From positions 5,890,001 through 5,954,000 of the forward strand of contig JAJFPB010000001.1 of assembly GCA_020881915.1 (NCBI GenBank): a stretch of DNA of 64,000 nucleotides. The letters run 5' to 3'. This DNA is from Paramyrothecium sp. XJ0827 (Eukaryota; Ascomycota; Sordariomycetes; Hypocreales; Stachybotryaceae). The position numbers and the translations under genes were made by a program. The notes under the pieces were generated by a model, which was not told the origin of the DNA, searched no databases, and saw only the letters and a list, made by a program, of their open reading frames with translations. Positions 24,381 through 36,510 of this stretch are shown in pieces (the first letter of the stretch is position 1; each line of letters starts with the position of its first letter).

Positions 24381-25114
24381 TTCTCATAAGTGTATATCGC
24401 CTCGCTATGAAAGAAACAGGATTGAATGACTCTCCGTTGGCAGAGGGGCAGTCCGAGTAATTGTAACTGGGAACGGGAAGGAAAGATGGGTTGCGATTTT
24501 TATCGATAAGCCGCTCGCCCTCCGTTATCGCACCGAAGATCCATGGCGGTGGCTTCTGACTCAAGTATTCTAAATTATTATGCAGCCACTTTTCCCAAGC
24601 TAGACAAGAATAAACCTGAAAATAACAAGTTGCTGTCGGTGAAGTTAAGCTATTGTGGAGTCTTGTTCAATACCTTGCTTCTTATCTCGGCCCTGTTCTA
24701 CTACCAACACTTTTAGCAGGACAAGTTTTATTCCTTTCTGCAAGCTATGATAGCTTCGCCTCCCATTCAAGAATGGCGGAAGGTCAGGGCAGTGCATGCC
24801 ACCCAAAATGATGCACTCTCTTGAGTTTTGGAGGAAATAAAGCATTTCCTGATTCTATGTAATTAGGAAAAGAGACGCAACTGCCGCTTTCAGGAACCTG
24901 AAGGGTTGATCGATCAATCTAATCAAGAAATCCTGCCAAATGAGCCATTATGTATACAACAAGCCGCAGCTTCATCCCGATGGAACCACAACGCCAATCT
25001 GCATCTTCGCACAATGAAATCAAAGCCAGACCTCCAAGCAATATACACTCGTCCTGCCGGATCCGGATTTGATGTGTTCAAGCCTTCGCCCATGGTTGCA
25101 AGAGCCGTCACCAC
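24381..25114. other. arg8 promoter and atg27 3' region
   Basis: This is 734 bases with no other gene. It carries the TGACTC motifs and an out-of-frame upstream ATG at 24387 that opens a 40-codon frame overlapping the arg8 start. Confidence 0.6.
24557..24563. promoter_or_regulatory. CPC1/Gcn4-type site TGACTCA
   Basis: A perfect palindromic-core TGACTCA lies 177 bases upstream of the arg8 ATG. A partial copy, TGACTC, is at 24427-24432, 47 bases upstream. Such sites are bound by Gcn4/CPC1/CpcA bZIP proteins that induce amino-acid synthesis genes on starvation. The assignment is from motif and gene function. Confidence 0.6.
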
Positions 25115-26289
25115 TTAGACCGCACTGTAACCACCCCGGCTACCTGCACCTTGAACCGTATTGAGGACGCGACGAGTCCAATCCTTGAACAGGTAGGGAA
25201 TGTCGCGGATGGTGTCACCGTGTGGAAGCAAGTCCCAACCTCTGGCGCCGTATCGGTTGTAGTTGAGCCAAGAGCCGAAGATGAGGTACGAGGCAATACC
25301 AAGGAAAACACTAGATGAGTCAGTGGGTGCGGAAAACAACATTTCGGGTCTGACGTGGACTCACATAATGACGAACCAGGTGAAGAAACCCCAGTGGCTA
25401 GACGGGCTTTGGTCGCCTTCGTCCTTGTTCTTGTCGTCACGCTTCTCGCAGGCAGACTCAGTCAGCCACTGCAGGCGGAGGACGTCGTCATCCTTCTCCT
25501 GTTTATAGCTTTCCCAGAGCAGAGCGGCATCTGGGTTCTTCAGCTGGTGCTCTATTCCAGACTCAACACCATCGTCCTCCTCCTCGCCGTCCTTCTTGTC
25601 GTCTTCTTTTTTGTCGCCCTCCTTCTTCTCGTCCTCGCGGCGACGAAGCTTTGAGCCCTTCTCGTATTTGTCCTCGGCGTCCCACTCACCCTCGGTTCCC
25701 TTCTTGTCGTGGTTACACAACAGTTCGATGATGGCTCGTTGGGGCCGACGCTCCTTGACAGGACCCGACAGGGGGTGCTTTCCGCCCTTCAACACCAAGC
25801 GTAGCCCTTCTTTCTTGGAATCTGAGGTCGAGTCGCTAGTGCTTAGCCTTGTGACATCGTACTCGAACCGCGAACCGCCAATATTCTCGAGTGCTCCGGC
25901 GATTGCGATGACCTCTTCCACAGTATCGGTTTCCCCGGAAAGGAGCCGACGGATAGCGCACACTGCGTGTGTTAGCTGAGTGATGCCTAGAACTACCGAT
26001 TCCAAGTTGTATCAGACTAACCTCTTGTGCCGTTCGGACACGACTCGGTCTTCTTGCCCTTGTCGCCCTTAGTTAACGGGTGGCAGATATCGAGGGTATA
26101 GGTCGTGTTGATGTGCGTCTGGGGAATCGATTCGTAGCGCGTAGTCACCACGGAGTGAGGGCCACTCAAGGCCGTCAAATCAAAGCTGTGGCCATCAACT
26201 CGGACGTTGTCGCAAGAGAGCTGGGCTGCGATCAACGCCGGCCCGGCGAGGAGGGAGAGGAAGAATGATGACGTCCGCGGTGAATACAT
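25115..26289 (-). CDS. atg27: Autophagy-related protein Atg27
   Basis: Atg27 is a type I membrane protein of Golgi, endosome, vacuole membrane and Atg9 vesicles, needed for efficient autophagy and Atg9 traffic. Three exons, 26289-26022, 25962-25365 and 25310-25115, give 353 residues. The layout is a signal peptide ending near AALIAAQ, a lumenal mannose-6-phosphate-receptor-like domain with paired cysteines, and an acidic/lysine-rich low-complexity stretch in the middle. A single membrane span (WGFFTWFVIIVFLGIASYLIFGSW, split by intron 2) and a short cytosolic tail follow. The tail ends in YSAV, the tyrosine-type sorting signal known at the C-terminus of yeast Atg27. WDLLPHGD and YLFKDW before it are also typical of the family. 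Frame continuity across both introns is exact. Confidence 0.92.
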
Positions 26290-27148
26290 CAGGAACGTCA
26301 GCGGCTGGACAGGAAAAGAAAGAATACAGATTTAGCGCGGCAATGGGATGGACCAGCAAACAGCAAAATAGTCCCAGACGATGGAAGTGGGTGCTTGGAG
26401 GATGCAGTATGGACAAGGCACGAGGTATTCGGATCCTATACAAGCTGCTGATTAAGGTCACGCCTAACTGTCGCAAGTTGCTCGTGCCTCGTCACTGTCG
26501 AAAATGGCTGTGATCAGCCTCCGGCTTGGCACTGGAGCCATTTTGTGGGTCCAAATCTCTCAGGCGTCTGCTTCGTAACATTTATCAGCGTTCAAGTAAA
26601 ATAAGGTCCCTCCACGCTAAGCCCAGTTCCCAAACACGTGACACTTCACCAACAACGGCATTCCCGTTTTCGAGCCGGCAATGGCTAGGAACTTGGTCAG
26701 GGAAATCAGGTGCATCAAGCTTTACGAGTCTGTAGCAAAGACCAAATTAGGGACAAACAGTCACGAAATTCTCAAATGCAACACGGCCTGCAGAGTTCAG
26801 TAAATGCCATAATGCCATAGTTTACAGTGATAGGCCGCACCACCCCGTTAAACAAACAAGCGACCACCATGCATCCAGCTTTGGACACATCAAACGTTGG
26901 TATTGTGAGCTCTGCCACTTATCCTATCATCACAAAGAGCCCCCCTCTTCAAACAGTTCATCGGGTATAAAGAGAAATGCGCTGTAGCCACAAGTAAAAC
27001 CGAATACATCCCGCCCTGACTACGCCGGTTCAAATGAAATAGAAGGGGGAATAACACCAACGCCAGAAACCTTTCCCATCCGGGACTGTTGCCATGTTTC
27101 GCCATTGGCAATGTCAAATGACACAAGGCGCAAACGATTTCAGGAAGC
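26290..27148. other. atg27 promoter and spt20 3' region
   Basis: This is 859 bases between two - strand genes. No further gene is supported. Confidence 0.6.
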
Positions 27149-27499
27149 TCACATTCCTTGTTGACCCATCATACCACCCATATTTTGCATAGCAGCTTGT
27201 TGTTGCTGCTGTTGCTGCTGCATCATCATCTGCTGCTGCGCTCGGCGGTGAGCCATGGTTTGTTGGAAATGCTGCTGGGCTTGTGCATATGAACTCTGCT
27301 TCATCTTTTCTATTGTTTCTTGTGGAATCAGCTCCTGACCTCCAAACTTGGCCGCAGCATTTTGCAAAAGGCGCTGGAATATTGTGCGTGCGTTATTCGT
27401 CAACTGCATCTGGATAGCCGCGTTGTTGGTCATCTGCTGAGGGTTGTGTTGCTGCTGCTGTTGTTGTTGGACATTATGCTGCTGCTGCTGTTGTTGTTG

Positions 27500-27539
<40 letters not shown>

Positions 27540-27608
27540 TGCTGCTGTTGCTGTTGCTGCTGCTGTTGCTGTTGCTGCTGCTGTTGCTGTTGCTGCTGCT
27601 GCTGCTGC

Positions 27609-27674
<66 letters not shown>

Positions 27675-30357
27675 ATCTGCATTGTTGCCATTGCCTGCTG
27701 CATATTTGCATTATTACCAGCCATCATCTGCCCGCTGACCTGCCTTTGCATTGGGTTGCCCATCTGGCCGCCCATCTGGCCGCCGCCCATCTGTCCCATG
27801 CGTGCCATTTGCTGGAGCTGGGCCTGCATTTGGGGATTCATATGACGCATTTGATTGGCCTGTAGGTTTTGTAGCTGTTGGGCGTACTGCTGAGCAAATT
27901 GCTGCTGCTGCTGCGGGTTCATCATTCCACCTTGCTGTTGTTGCTGCTGCATGAGCATTTGTCGTTGCATCAACTGCATAACTTGTTGCTGCTGTTGTGG
28001 CGACATGCTCTGGCCATTCATGTTCACATTAACGCCACCATTTTGCATGGCGGCCATCTGTTGCTGTTGCGCGATAGCTCTTTGCTGCGCTGCCATTTGC
28101 GCGATAACCTGTGGATTGTGCTGCTGGGCCATGCCTTGATTGTTCATCATCATGCCGGCCGCGCCCATTTGCGAGTTTTGGGCCATCATGTTAGGCGGAG
28201 GGCTAGCCTGCGTCATGCGCGGAGTTGCAGCCATTGCGGGTCTGTTGATGGGTGTGCCGTGTGCCATGTGAGGCGTTGAGTGAGGCATGCGAGGTGTACC
28301 GGAAGGATGGCTTTGCTGGCTACCGCGTGCTGACATATTATGGGCCATTGGCACCGACATTGGTGGGTTTTGTACGATGGAAGAGGGTCTTGGGGGGCTT
28401 GCAGCCATGCTTGAAGTGGTCTGCTGCATTGGAACGCTTCCAACCATCGGCGAGGACATATTTTGGGGTGTTCCCTGTCGAACAACAGGCGATGAAGCTG
28501 CAGGCTGCGACATTTGTGCCTGAAATCTTGGTTGAGGCTGGCCAGTCATGGCATTCGGAGCAGGCGTCGGAGCAGCGATAGGCATGCCATTAGTAACGCC
28601 ATTCGGAGCTGGGTGCGCATGCGGCTGCTGCTGGGCAATGTTTTGTGCATTGCTGTTTTGGGCTGTTGGGGTCGACGCTGCGCGAGCAGCCATTGCCTGC
28701 CTATGAGCTTCGGCCTGACGCAGCTGGGTTTCCCGAAGTGCTGCTGCTTCACGTTTCGCACGCTCTGCTTCCAATCTTTGGGCGGCCAAGACCTGTTCCT
28801 GCTGGTGCTGCTGACGTTGCTGCTGAAGCCGGCGGTCATTTTCTGCTTGCTTAATCTTCTCCTGCTCCTTCTTCTCGGCATGTTCTCTTTTAATATCCTC
28901 GATGACTTTGAAGCGCTCGAATCTTGGCTCAAAGGTAGAAGCACCGTTTTGTCCATCGCCGTCTGCTCCGCCTGCGCCTTGACCTCCTGATGCACCAGCG
29001 AGACGCTCGTCGAGGAACAGCATGTAGCGCTCCTGTTCAGCGGCGGCTGCTTCATCTGCTGCCATCTCGGCCACAGTTCTCTTGCGAATCTTCGGTTGCG
29101 GTGGTGGCTCCGCATGTTTTGGATGAGCGAGTGCTTCTAACAGCGCGATTGTACCTTCCACGCTGGTGGTAGGTTCTAAGAAGAGCGGCGCGTTTGTTGC
29201 CACCAGAATTTGCCCTTCAGCTGCGTAAATATTACTTCCGTCGAGCTCCATCTTTTCTTTCTTTTGGCGTTTTCCCGGTGGTGGCATGGTGCCTGCTGTT
29301 GGTGTAGGAGGAACAGCAGTCAAGGGAGTTGAGGGTGGGACGATGCCAGGTGTATCGTTGGTGCGACCATCAATGCTTGTCTTCGGGGTGGTCGCCTTAA
29401 TTAAGAGGTCCACCTGCAGGCTTTCTGGGGTAGGATGTAGTACGACCGTGAAGATCTTGGGCTTGGAGGTGCCTTTGGCCTTTGGACCTTCAGCTGCTGG
29501 TGCACTAGGTGCAGGCATATTCTCCTTGTCCTTCTCTTCAGCAGATTTCTCGGGGGGCTCCTCCTCCACCTTGGTAACACCGTCATTGCCGTGCAGCTCT
29601 TCCTTCGGAAAGGGGACATAAGGAGATGGCGTCAACCATTGGTTGTGGTTGTGAATAGAGGATGGCACGACGGTATTTGATGCAGAAGTGGGCCGCGAAA
29701 TATCCTTTGTTTGAGCCACAGATTTGTGATCGTGGACCTGCACTATTAGACAGCCGTCGTAGAATGGAACGTTGGCTTGTACAAAGTACTCGAGTAGGTC
29801 GTGCGGAACGGTTCGACTGCGTAGGTGTTCGAGGAAGAGCTTCATTGGCGATTTGTATTGGAAAACACTGTCTTGGCCGTCGAATCGAAAGTGATTTTGG
29901 TGCATGTGAATAACGAGCGAGGGAGGGCGTCCGGAGTGTTTTCTCAGGACATGAGAGTCCGACATGACTTGAACGAGTGTTAGTACGAGGACGGGTATTT
30001 ACAAGCGGGCTGGGGCAATAGTGTACCATATAGAGGTGGCCCATCGTCATGAACGCCATTGTCCAGAGACAACGAGGCCGCCCGTATACCTGCACTGTTC
30101 CTAGAGTTTCGACCCGGTAGCTGTGATGATGGCTCTCGGCGTGTGCGATTAACAGGACGGACAGTGGATGCCGTGATGCTCCGATCGCTCGCGGAGTTTG
30201 GCGGTTGCATTGCGCTCAGAGGCGGTTTCTTGGAGGATAACGACGGCGAGGGAGATTGCGTAGACGATGAAATCCCGTTCGTCTGGATACCAGGCGGTGC
30301 AGGCCGCCTGATTTTGTTGGTGACATTATTCTGAATGGCGGCACTAACCGGAGCCAT
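27149..30357 (-). CDS. spt20: SAGA complex subunit Spt20
   Basis: Spt20 holds together the SAGA histone acetyltransferase/co-activator complex in the nucleus. Two exons, 30357-30027 and 29967-27149, give 1049 residues. Exon 1 (110 residues) is Ser/Pro/Arg-rich. The Spt20 domain starts around residue 112, with PPSLVIHMHQNHFRFDGQD and HDLLEYFVQANVPFYDGCLIVQVHD. A Pro/Thr-rich acidic region, a charged coiled-coil rich in Glu/Lys/Gln (about residues 460-540), and a long Met/Gln/Asn/Pro tail with a 65-glutamine run follow. The last codons, GGMMGQQGM, are followed directly by TGA. A GTGAGC there could be a donor to a further tiny exon, but none is needed. An ATG at 29965 in exon 2 is an alternative start, just upstream of the domain. 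Confidence 0.9.
27479..27673 (-). repeat. 65-codon poly-glutamine tract in spt20
   Basis: An uninterrupted run of CAG and CAA codons in the Spt20 frame, 195 bases long and flanked by MQM before it and HNV after it. CAG blocks alternate with CAA, including clusters of five CAA. On the + strand it reads as poly-Leu or poly-Cys, which explains spurious long frames there. Further short Gln runs flank it from about 27.2 to 28.1 kb. Confidence 0.97.
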
Positions 30358-31146
30358 GATGCTCGGGAGTCGCGCGCGTGACTAGGCCCCTGAACAGTAA
30401 AGTCCTCACCCGCCCGAATCCGCGTGGATCAGATGGTCCTCAGGCAGGGCACAGTCATGAGGTTGATGCCGCAACAGTCAGCGGCTGCGCAGGGACGGAG
30501 GTGGGAATGCGATAAAGTTGGATGTCGATCGGCTCGGGCGAGGTTAAGGTTCGTGTCGCGACGTGGGTGCGCGGTCCAATGCGGGATGAGAAAAAGGAAG
30601 ACCAAAAATACCCCATCTATGAATGAAAGCCCCGAAGAAGAAGAGGAACAACTGCGTCCCCGATTCCTTGGATTAAGGAAATCTTAGCGATGCCGTGCCT
30701 CGCGCAATAGCCCAAACGTCCCATTTACCATGATGCCGACCAAATGCGGTTGACTCGGGGCTGACGGGACATCTTCAAATCACGTGATCCTCGTTTGTCG
30801 TGTCACCCTTTGTCTCTCAAGGTCCGCTCGCACATCAAGCCTTGCTTGGTTGGGAAATGATGAAAGCAATTTAAGACTTGAAATTTTCCATTTAATTGTC
30901 GATGAAATCAGTTGCATCCAAATTTCATGACAATCCAAATAGCTGACGATATGGAGCCTTGCCAGCGCCGTGTCATGCATCCCGGCTATACAGGGGACCC
31001 CATTGACATCATCTGCTCCGACTACTGTCCCGTATGCACACTGCGTCAAAATCCCCTAGCTACTGTGCTTCGCCAGTGCCGCCTATTCACAAAAAGTTGA
31101 CCCTGGTATGTTCCTTGCTATTCAACCTAGCCCCAAGATTTCTGGC
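30358..31146. other. spt20 promoter and 3' side of the Pex22-like gene
   Basis: This is 789 bases between two - strand genes with only short overlapping chance frames. No feature is identified. Confidence 0.6.
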
Positions 31147-32475
31147 TCAGTCGTGGCCCTGAACTCGCCTGGCCCAATCATCGTGAACCCGAATACTATC
31201 AACAACCACTATTCCCCTGCCGCGTCCAACTCTTTCCGGCTTCTGCCACCATTGCTCTGGCTTTCCAGGCTTCTCAGCTTCGGACTCGCTATCTGCCAGG
31301 CCGCCGGATCCGCCCTCAGCTCCCACGACAAGGATTACCTCGTGACGCAGCCAGGTCTGGAGGTTTGTGACGATGCTGCCGTTATCGCCTGCCAATGACT
31401 CCTGGAGGTAGATTACTTCTGGCTGGAGATGGCGCAGAATGTGCACATGGCCATTGGGCGTTGTGAAGGGAAGTATCATGTGCTCTTTGTCCACAAGTGT
31501 CAAGGCTTGCGAATATATAGCATCATAGGCAGGGTTTGCCGACGAAGGGGCGATCCTATTGGCACGGTTCAGCCGACGGTACAGAAACTAATGCTATAGA
31601 GACAACTTACAGAGGGCTCTTTGTATCATCACCTGGCGTTTGCGCTTGATCGTGGCCAATGTTAGAAAATGAAGAGCTCAGCGAAGGAGGCGGAAGGTTA
31701 CTCGTAGTAGTATCCATCGCGGAATCCTTCAGGTTTGGAGCATAAATCAGGACAAATAGTTTAATGTGAGAGAAATCGTTATGACGTGGAATGTGAGACA
31801 AGATCGACTGTTGCCCTTGGTCAGTTCCTGTTGGTGGAGATCAAAAGGGAAGGGGGGGGTCCCTACAGCATGTTCCTGAAAGCTAACGTCGTCAAGGTCC
31901 GAAAGTTGCGCATCAGCAGAAACGACTATAGCAACAGTCTTTCGCTTCTTCGTAGAAAGCGTCGGCGGCGCCCGGTCCTTTTTCGCATCTGCCTCTTCAG
32001 ACCAAGGGTTGTTGTCGGCGTATGCCCGGTCCTCCTCGCGAATGGAAGCCAGGGCTTTGCCCATGACAGCGCCGGCCGCCGCGACACCGGCGGCGACAGT
32101 CTTTCCAGTTGAATCAAAAAATTGTTGGGGGCTCGGGGTCCTTCGCAGCGCACCCGACATGCGCGCCCCCCAGCTAGCATTGGACACCTCGCTGTGGGCG
32201 GGAGCTACTCCGTGGCTCTCGCTCGGGGGTGGAGGCGGCTGTCTTGTATCTTTCCGATCTCCCGAAGCACCGTATGGCGGATTGTCCCCATAATCTGCGT
32301 TTTCGTAGTCTAGGCCAGGCTCGTGATCGGCTTCCTCTTCGCTGTCCTTGCGCTGGCTCCAGACCCAGGCGGCCAATCCGGCCGTTGCAACCGTAAGGGT
32401 TACAGCAAGCGGAACCCAATGACTCCAAACACTGCGCCGCGACCCGCGGTCGTAGCGATCATAAGGCGGCGACAT
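31147..32475 (-). CDS. Pex22-like peroxin, membrane-anchored
   Basis: Three exons, 32475-31867, 31807-31611 and 31555-31147, give 404 residues with perfect phase. The protein has one membrane span near its N-terminus (about residues 15-38, SHWVPLAVTLTVATAGLAAWVW) behind an Arg-rich start. An acidic, proline-rich linker follows, then a Rossmann-like segment beginning at KKRKTVAIVVSADAQLSD. HIKLFVLIYAP and HVHILRHLQPEVIYLQESL come next. The end, GIVVVDSIRVHDDWARR, is a well-formed conserved-looking block. This architecture matches the fungal Pex22/Pex22-like family, which anchors the ubiquitin-conjugating enzyme Pex4 to the peroxisome so that Pex5 can be recycled. The family call is from fold pattern and layout, not from an alignment. 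It diverges from the eIF2B gamma gene. Confidence 0.68.
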
Positions 32476-33182
32476 TTAGCCAGAATTCTGTCGCATCGCA
32501 ACTTGGAAAAAGGATTGAAGACACGCTCGGAAATATCGATCGATGCCGCGGCTATCGAAAGATGCCAGTAATTGATGGTTTACTTTCGTCGATGTTGATT
32601 TTGTTTTTATCGTCACTCGCGGTCGTAACTAGAGAACTGGACAAGATGTGATTGCAGAGTGTCGCAGTCAGGCTGGAGATTGCGGATTATGCCTGCGTTG
32701 TCGCAAGGCTCTGAATCGGGGTGGCTGGTGTCCCTGTCCGCGTGTTGAGCCGAACGTCAACAATGAGCGTGTGGAGCTGACCATCGTCCCAAGCAACCAA
32801 GCCACCCAGCAATCAGGATAAAGGAGAGACTGAAATACCCGAGCCGAGGCGCCCCGCTACCAGCCACAACACGTGAAGTGTAAGCCCCCCCCCGAGGTCA
32901 GGGTGGCTCAACCTCAGCCACAAGGTTTGCACCCCACCATCCCTCTTGGGTTATGGCGGGCATTATCAAATAATTCGATATGACTCTTCTTCAATCGCTC
33001 TCAAGGCAATATCGTGCACAGGCGAAGCATAGTAAGGCGTCGCTTCGATTCTGATTAGGCAAGCGAAATCAGCCTTCGGATCGCTTCGGATCACCGGCTC
33101 TGTATCGGGCTCATCAACTAGCTTGCCCATCGAGGCAGACGTCTCAAATCCGTTGGCACTGGCAAAAGTCATTCAAATCATC
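32476..33182. other. Divergent promoter between Pex22-like and eIF2B gamma genes
   Basis: This is 707 bases shared by the two divergently transcribed genes. A run of nine C is near 32885. No other gene is seen. Confidence 0.65.
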
Positions 33183-35069
33183 ATGCCCCACGCTGTGTCC
33201 ATGCCTTCGACTGGGCTTCAAGCCCTCATCCTATGCGGGCCAGGCTCTTCATTCCCGACGTTCACCTCGAACCCGGATGAAAATCCGAAGGCTCTGCTTC
33301 CTATCGCCAACCGTCCCATGGTCTGGTATCCGATTGACTTCTGCTATCGAACAGGAATTACAGGTAGGCTCGCTCACTGCACTCATCCCGGTTCTTCACA
33401 GCTTCAATCGACGATATCTGAGAAGCCAGCACGCTGCCAACTCGGGGTCTCGACAAGCAACAATCATGCTAACGCCATGTAGATATCACATTGATCTGCC
33501 CCCCGTCAGCGTTGCAAGCTCTGACTACTGCTTTGAACACAAACCCATTCCTGACCGGGCTGCCACTTCCACGTCCAGATATTCTGGCTCCCGCGGAGCT
33601 TGACCAGAACACAGGCACAGCGGAGATCCTAAGACTTCCCGAAGTCAAGAGCCTGGTTACGGGGGATTTCATCGTTCTTCCATGTGATCTCATCTGCGAA
33701 CTTGGGGGCGAGAAACTGCTCCAGGCATGGATGGTGAAGTCGACGAGCCTCACAGACCTGCTCGAAGCAACAAATCTCTCCACAGGTCGCCAAACTCGAA
33801 GTGGTGGACTTGGAGTTTGGTACAATACCAAGGGTACCGTCACCGTCAAGGGTGAGGAAACAGACTTTATTGCAACAGCACCGCTTCCCTCGTCGCACTT
33901 GATTGCGCCCAAAGGCTCAATTATCCCGAGCTTGTCCAAGCTTGTATACTCCACCCCAACTGATTCCTTGAATGACCTCACGGAAGAGCGAAAAGGCCTG
34001 CCAGTCCGCCACGGCTTGATGAAAGCTCATCCCCGCGTGAGGATGTTGACGACGCATCGTGATGCCCACATTTATATCTTCCCTCATTGGGTCCTGGATT
34101 TTATTCAACAAAATGAACGATTGGAAAGTATCGGAGAGGACGTGGTTGGCTGGTGGGCCAAAGCTGGGTGGCAGTCCGGACTGGCGCAGAAACTGCACAT
34201 GGACGAAATCTGCGCTCAAAAAAAGGATGCAGACGACGAAGATTCGCTACATGGTAGTGCGGAATCCCCTCGGGACGCCAGTCCTGATCACAACTCCCAT
34301 TCTCAAGACAATACCGACACCCCTGCCTTTGCCGTGAGGAACGCAGGGACACAGGGCAACAAGTCCTCCGAGGCTTTCAAAGCTCCATCAATGATTGCAT
34401 ACATCCACACCGCCGCAGCGAACCAAGAGCCTGAGCTACTGATTCGCCGAGTCGATAACGCCCAGTTGCTGCTCGCAATCTCGTTGCAGCTTGCCAAGCT
34501 TCCGTCTCTCGAGGAGACCGGGGCCGAGGGTGCATCCCCTTTTGCCCATGCCAAAAAAGTGGCTTACCCTGAAGGCGTGAAATCCCGCACAACCATCACG
34601 AAACAAGACAGTCTCATTGCGGAAAACGTCACTATTGAGGAGAAAACTTCTATTAAGGAGACTGTTATAGGAGCCAATTGCCAGATTAATGAAGGAGCCA
34701 AGCTGTCGCAATGTCTCCTCATGGAGGGCGTCACGGTTGGCAAAGGATGCAAGCTCACCAGGTGTATCTTGGGCAAGCGCTGTGTGATTGGTGCCAACAC
34801 AACTCTGACTGATTGTGAAGTGCAAGAGAATCTTCTTGTCGAACCCCAAAGTAAGTCTTTCTTTTCTTTTGATTCACCCCGCAAGGAAGCGGGCTTCAAA
34901 TTGGCCGTGCGTCATTTGAGCGGAAGCTGACCGAAATTCACTTGCAGCTGAAGACAAGGACAACCGCCTCATGAGCTCCGAAGGGCTGGAGGCCACCGAA
35001 GCAGAAATGGAGGAGGTCTTGCAGGAAGCAGAGGACGAGGCCGCCGAGGGCGAGCTTGCCAGCCCATGA
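33183..35069 (+). CDS. gcd1: Translation initiation factor eIF2B, gamma subunit
   Basis: This is the catalytic-lobe partner in the eIF2B guanine-nucleotide exchange factor, which recharges eIF2 with GTP and is the target of the amino-acid starvation response. Three exons, 33183-33363, 33483-34850 and 34948-35069, give 556 residues (yeast Gcd1 has 578). The N-terminus is a nucleotidyltransferase-like fold (LQALILCGPGSSF, NPKALLPIANRPMVWYPID, then ITLICPPSALQAL across intron 1). A middle region is acidic and variable. The C-terminal half has left-handed beta-helix hexapeptide repeats (SLIAENVTIEEKTSIKETVIG through CVIGANTTLTDCEV). Exon 3 gives an acidic tail. There is no ATG in frame upstream of 33183; the earlier open codon is TTG. 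Confidence 0.93.
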
Positions 35070-36318
35070 TAAGATTGTCACCAAAAGAAAGCATCACAGT
35101 CGTTGGTAGACACAACCGATAGAAATTCCCCACAAACCCACGGCTACCCTGGCAAGCTTCATTAGATGACCACCGCAGGTTTGCGTGCCCACCTGCTGGT
35201 GGGCCAAATACAAAGACCGCAACGCTCTATCTCTAGTACGATTAGCAATAAGGTCTCCGAAAACTTTTAAATTATCAAAATGGGTCAACAGTCACCATGC
35301 TCCATGGAAAGTTCCGTTATTATCTTCCTACAGAGATGGCCCAAGGAGTGATATTAAGGATTGCTCTGCTCATGATTTTTTCTCAGTACAGTATCTGTCA
35401 GAACACACGAAACAGGGGCTGCTCCAGCCCCCGGCGGCGCAGATAACTATACAAGGAGCCGCTGCTCCCTCGTAGCCAGGGCTCTTTTGAGATTAATTCA
35501 CTTTTCCTTGACTCCATAGAGCTCTTCACTCTGCTTTACCAACCCAGCCTCTGACAGGATCGCTCTATTTGCTACTGTCACTGCATACCCACGTCTAGAA
35601 TATTCCTGGTCTAGACTATAGACCTGACCTAACGGGGTAGTGGAGTCATGCAATTTGTTAAGCGATGTGGTGTTCCCTAGCATGGGACCTGTCATGGATC
35701 TTGCATCACGAGCGGCATTTCGGCTGCCTGGCTTCTCCCACTGGGATCTTCTATAGTGCTTCAAGGGTAAATGTGGACAGGTCTACTCTGTACAGCCAAA
35801 CCAGATCTTCAGTGTATTGCACTGTCGACACGATGCTTGCTTCGGCTGGACGATAGACCTCGTTCGGAAGCCCCCGACCACAGGTGATGAGTGAGTCCAC
35901 CCGCCAAGGAAGGAGCATGGGAAGGCCTTGAGGCCTCTCATTTAGTTCTAGATCTCCTGCAAGGGTTATCTACCTTACCAATGAGGTTGGCGTCTTACAT
36001 AGTAATCAACTTTTCCTCGATGACGAGACTCACTTGCCTTGCATCCCCTCCCACCGTTACCTTACAAGGTAGAAGGGCCCCTAATCAAGCCCAAGCCCTA
36101 CTATTTTAGCAATGAGGTGCTAGCTAGGTGATTATTGCACCTCTACGGGCTCGGAGAGCTTCACTCTCCGCTGTTAGCTTATCCTCCTTTGACCACGTGC
36201 CTAGCTGCTCTTATTACAAGATCCGAGCACTTTGTCGTTGTATGATCGTCTCGGTCTTGAGAAAGACCTGTTAATGTAAGCTACAAAAGAGCACCGGGGA
36301 ATATGTTCCCCACACCTG

Positions 36319-36510
36319 TCACTTCTGGTGGCGAGGCCGATGTCCTTCCGCTGTGTGAGCTGCCACCATGCAGATCGCCTTCTTGGTACCCTTGTTTGGT
36401 GGCTGATGGGTCGTCTTGTGAGGGCATTTGTCCCCATCAGTACAGGTTATGGAGTAGTCAACATGGTCCGCCTTCCCACAAGAGTATTCTACTCTCCACT
36501 CGGTGCACAT
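36319..36510 (-). CDS. Possible small cysteine-rich protein
   Basis: A 63-codon frame beginning MCTEWRVEYSCGKADHVDYSITC, with CPHKTTHQ after it. Short fungal proteins that open with MCT and continue with a Tyr-x-Cys-Gly motif are common in this group, and the Cys spacing here is similar. There is no supporting splice structure or promoter signal, and the last third looks random. It could be a remnant or a chance frame. Confidence 0.25.
   Translation of the reverse strand: MCTEWRVEYSCGKADHVDYSITCTDGDKCPHKTTHQPPNKGTKKAICMVAAHTAEGHRPRHQK

Noticed and set aside
27320..27865. Poly-leucine and poly-cysteine frames on the + strand
   Set aside because: They are mirror readings of the spt20 CAG/CAA tract.
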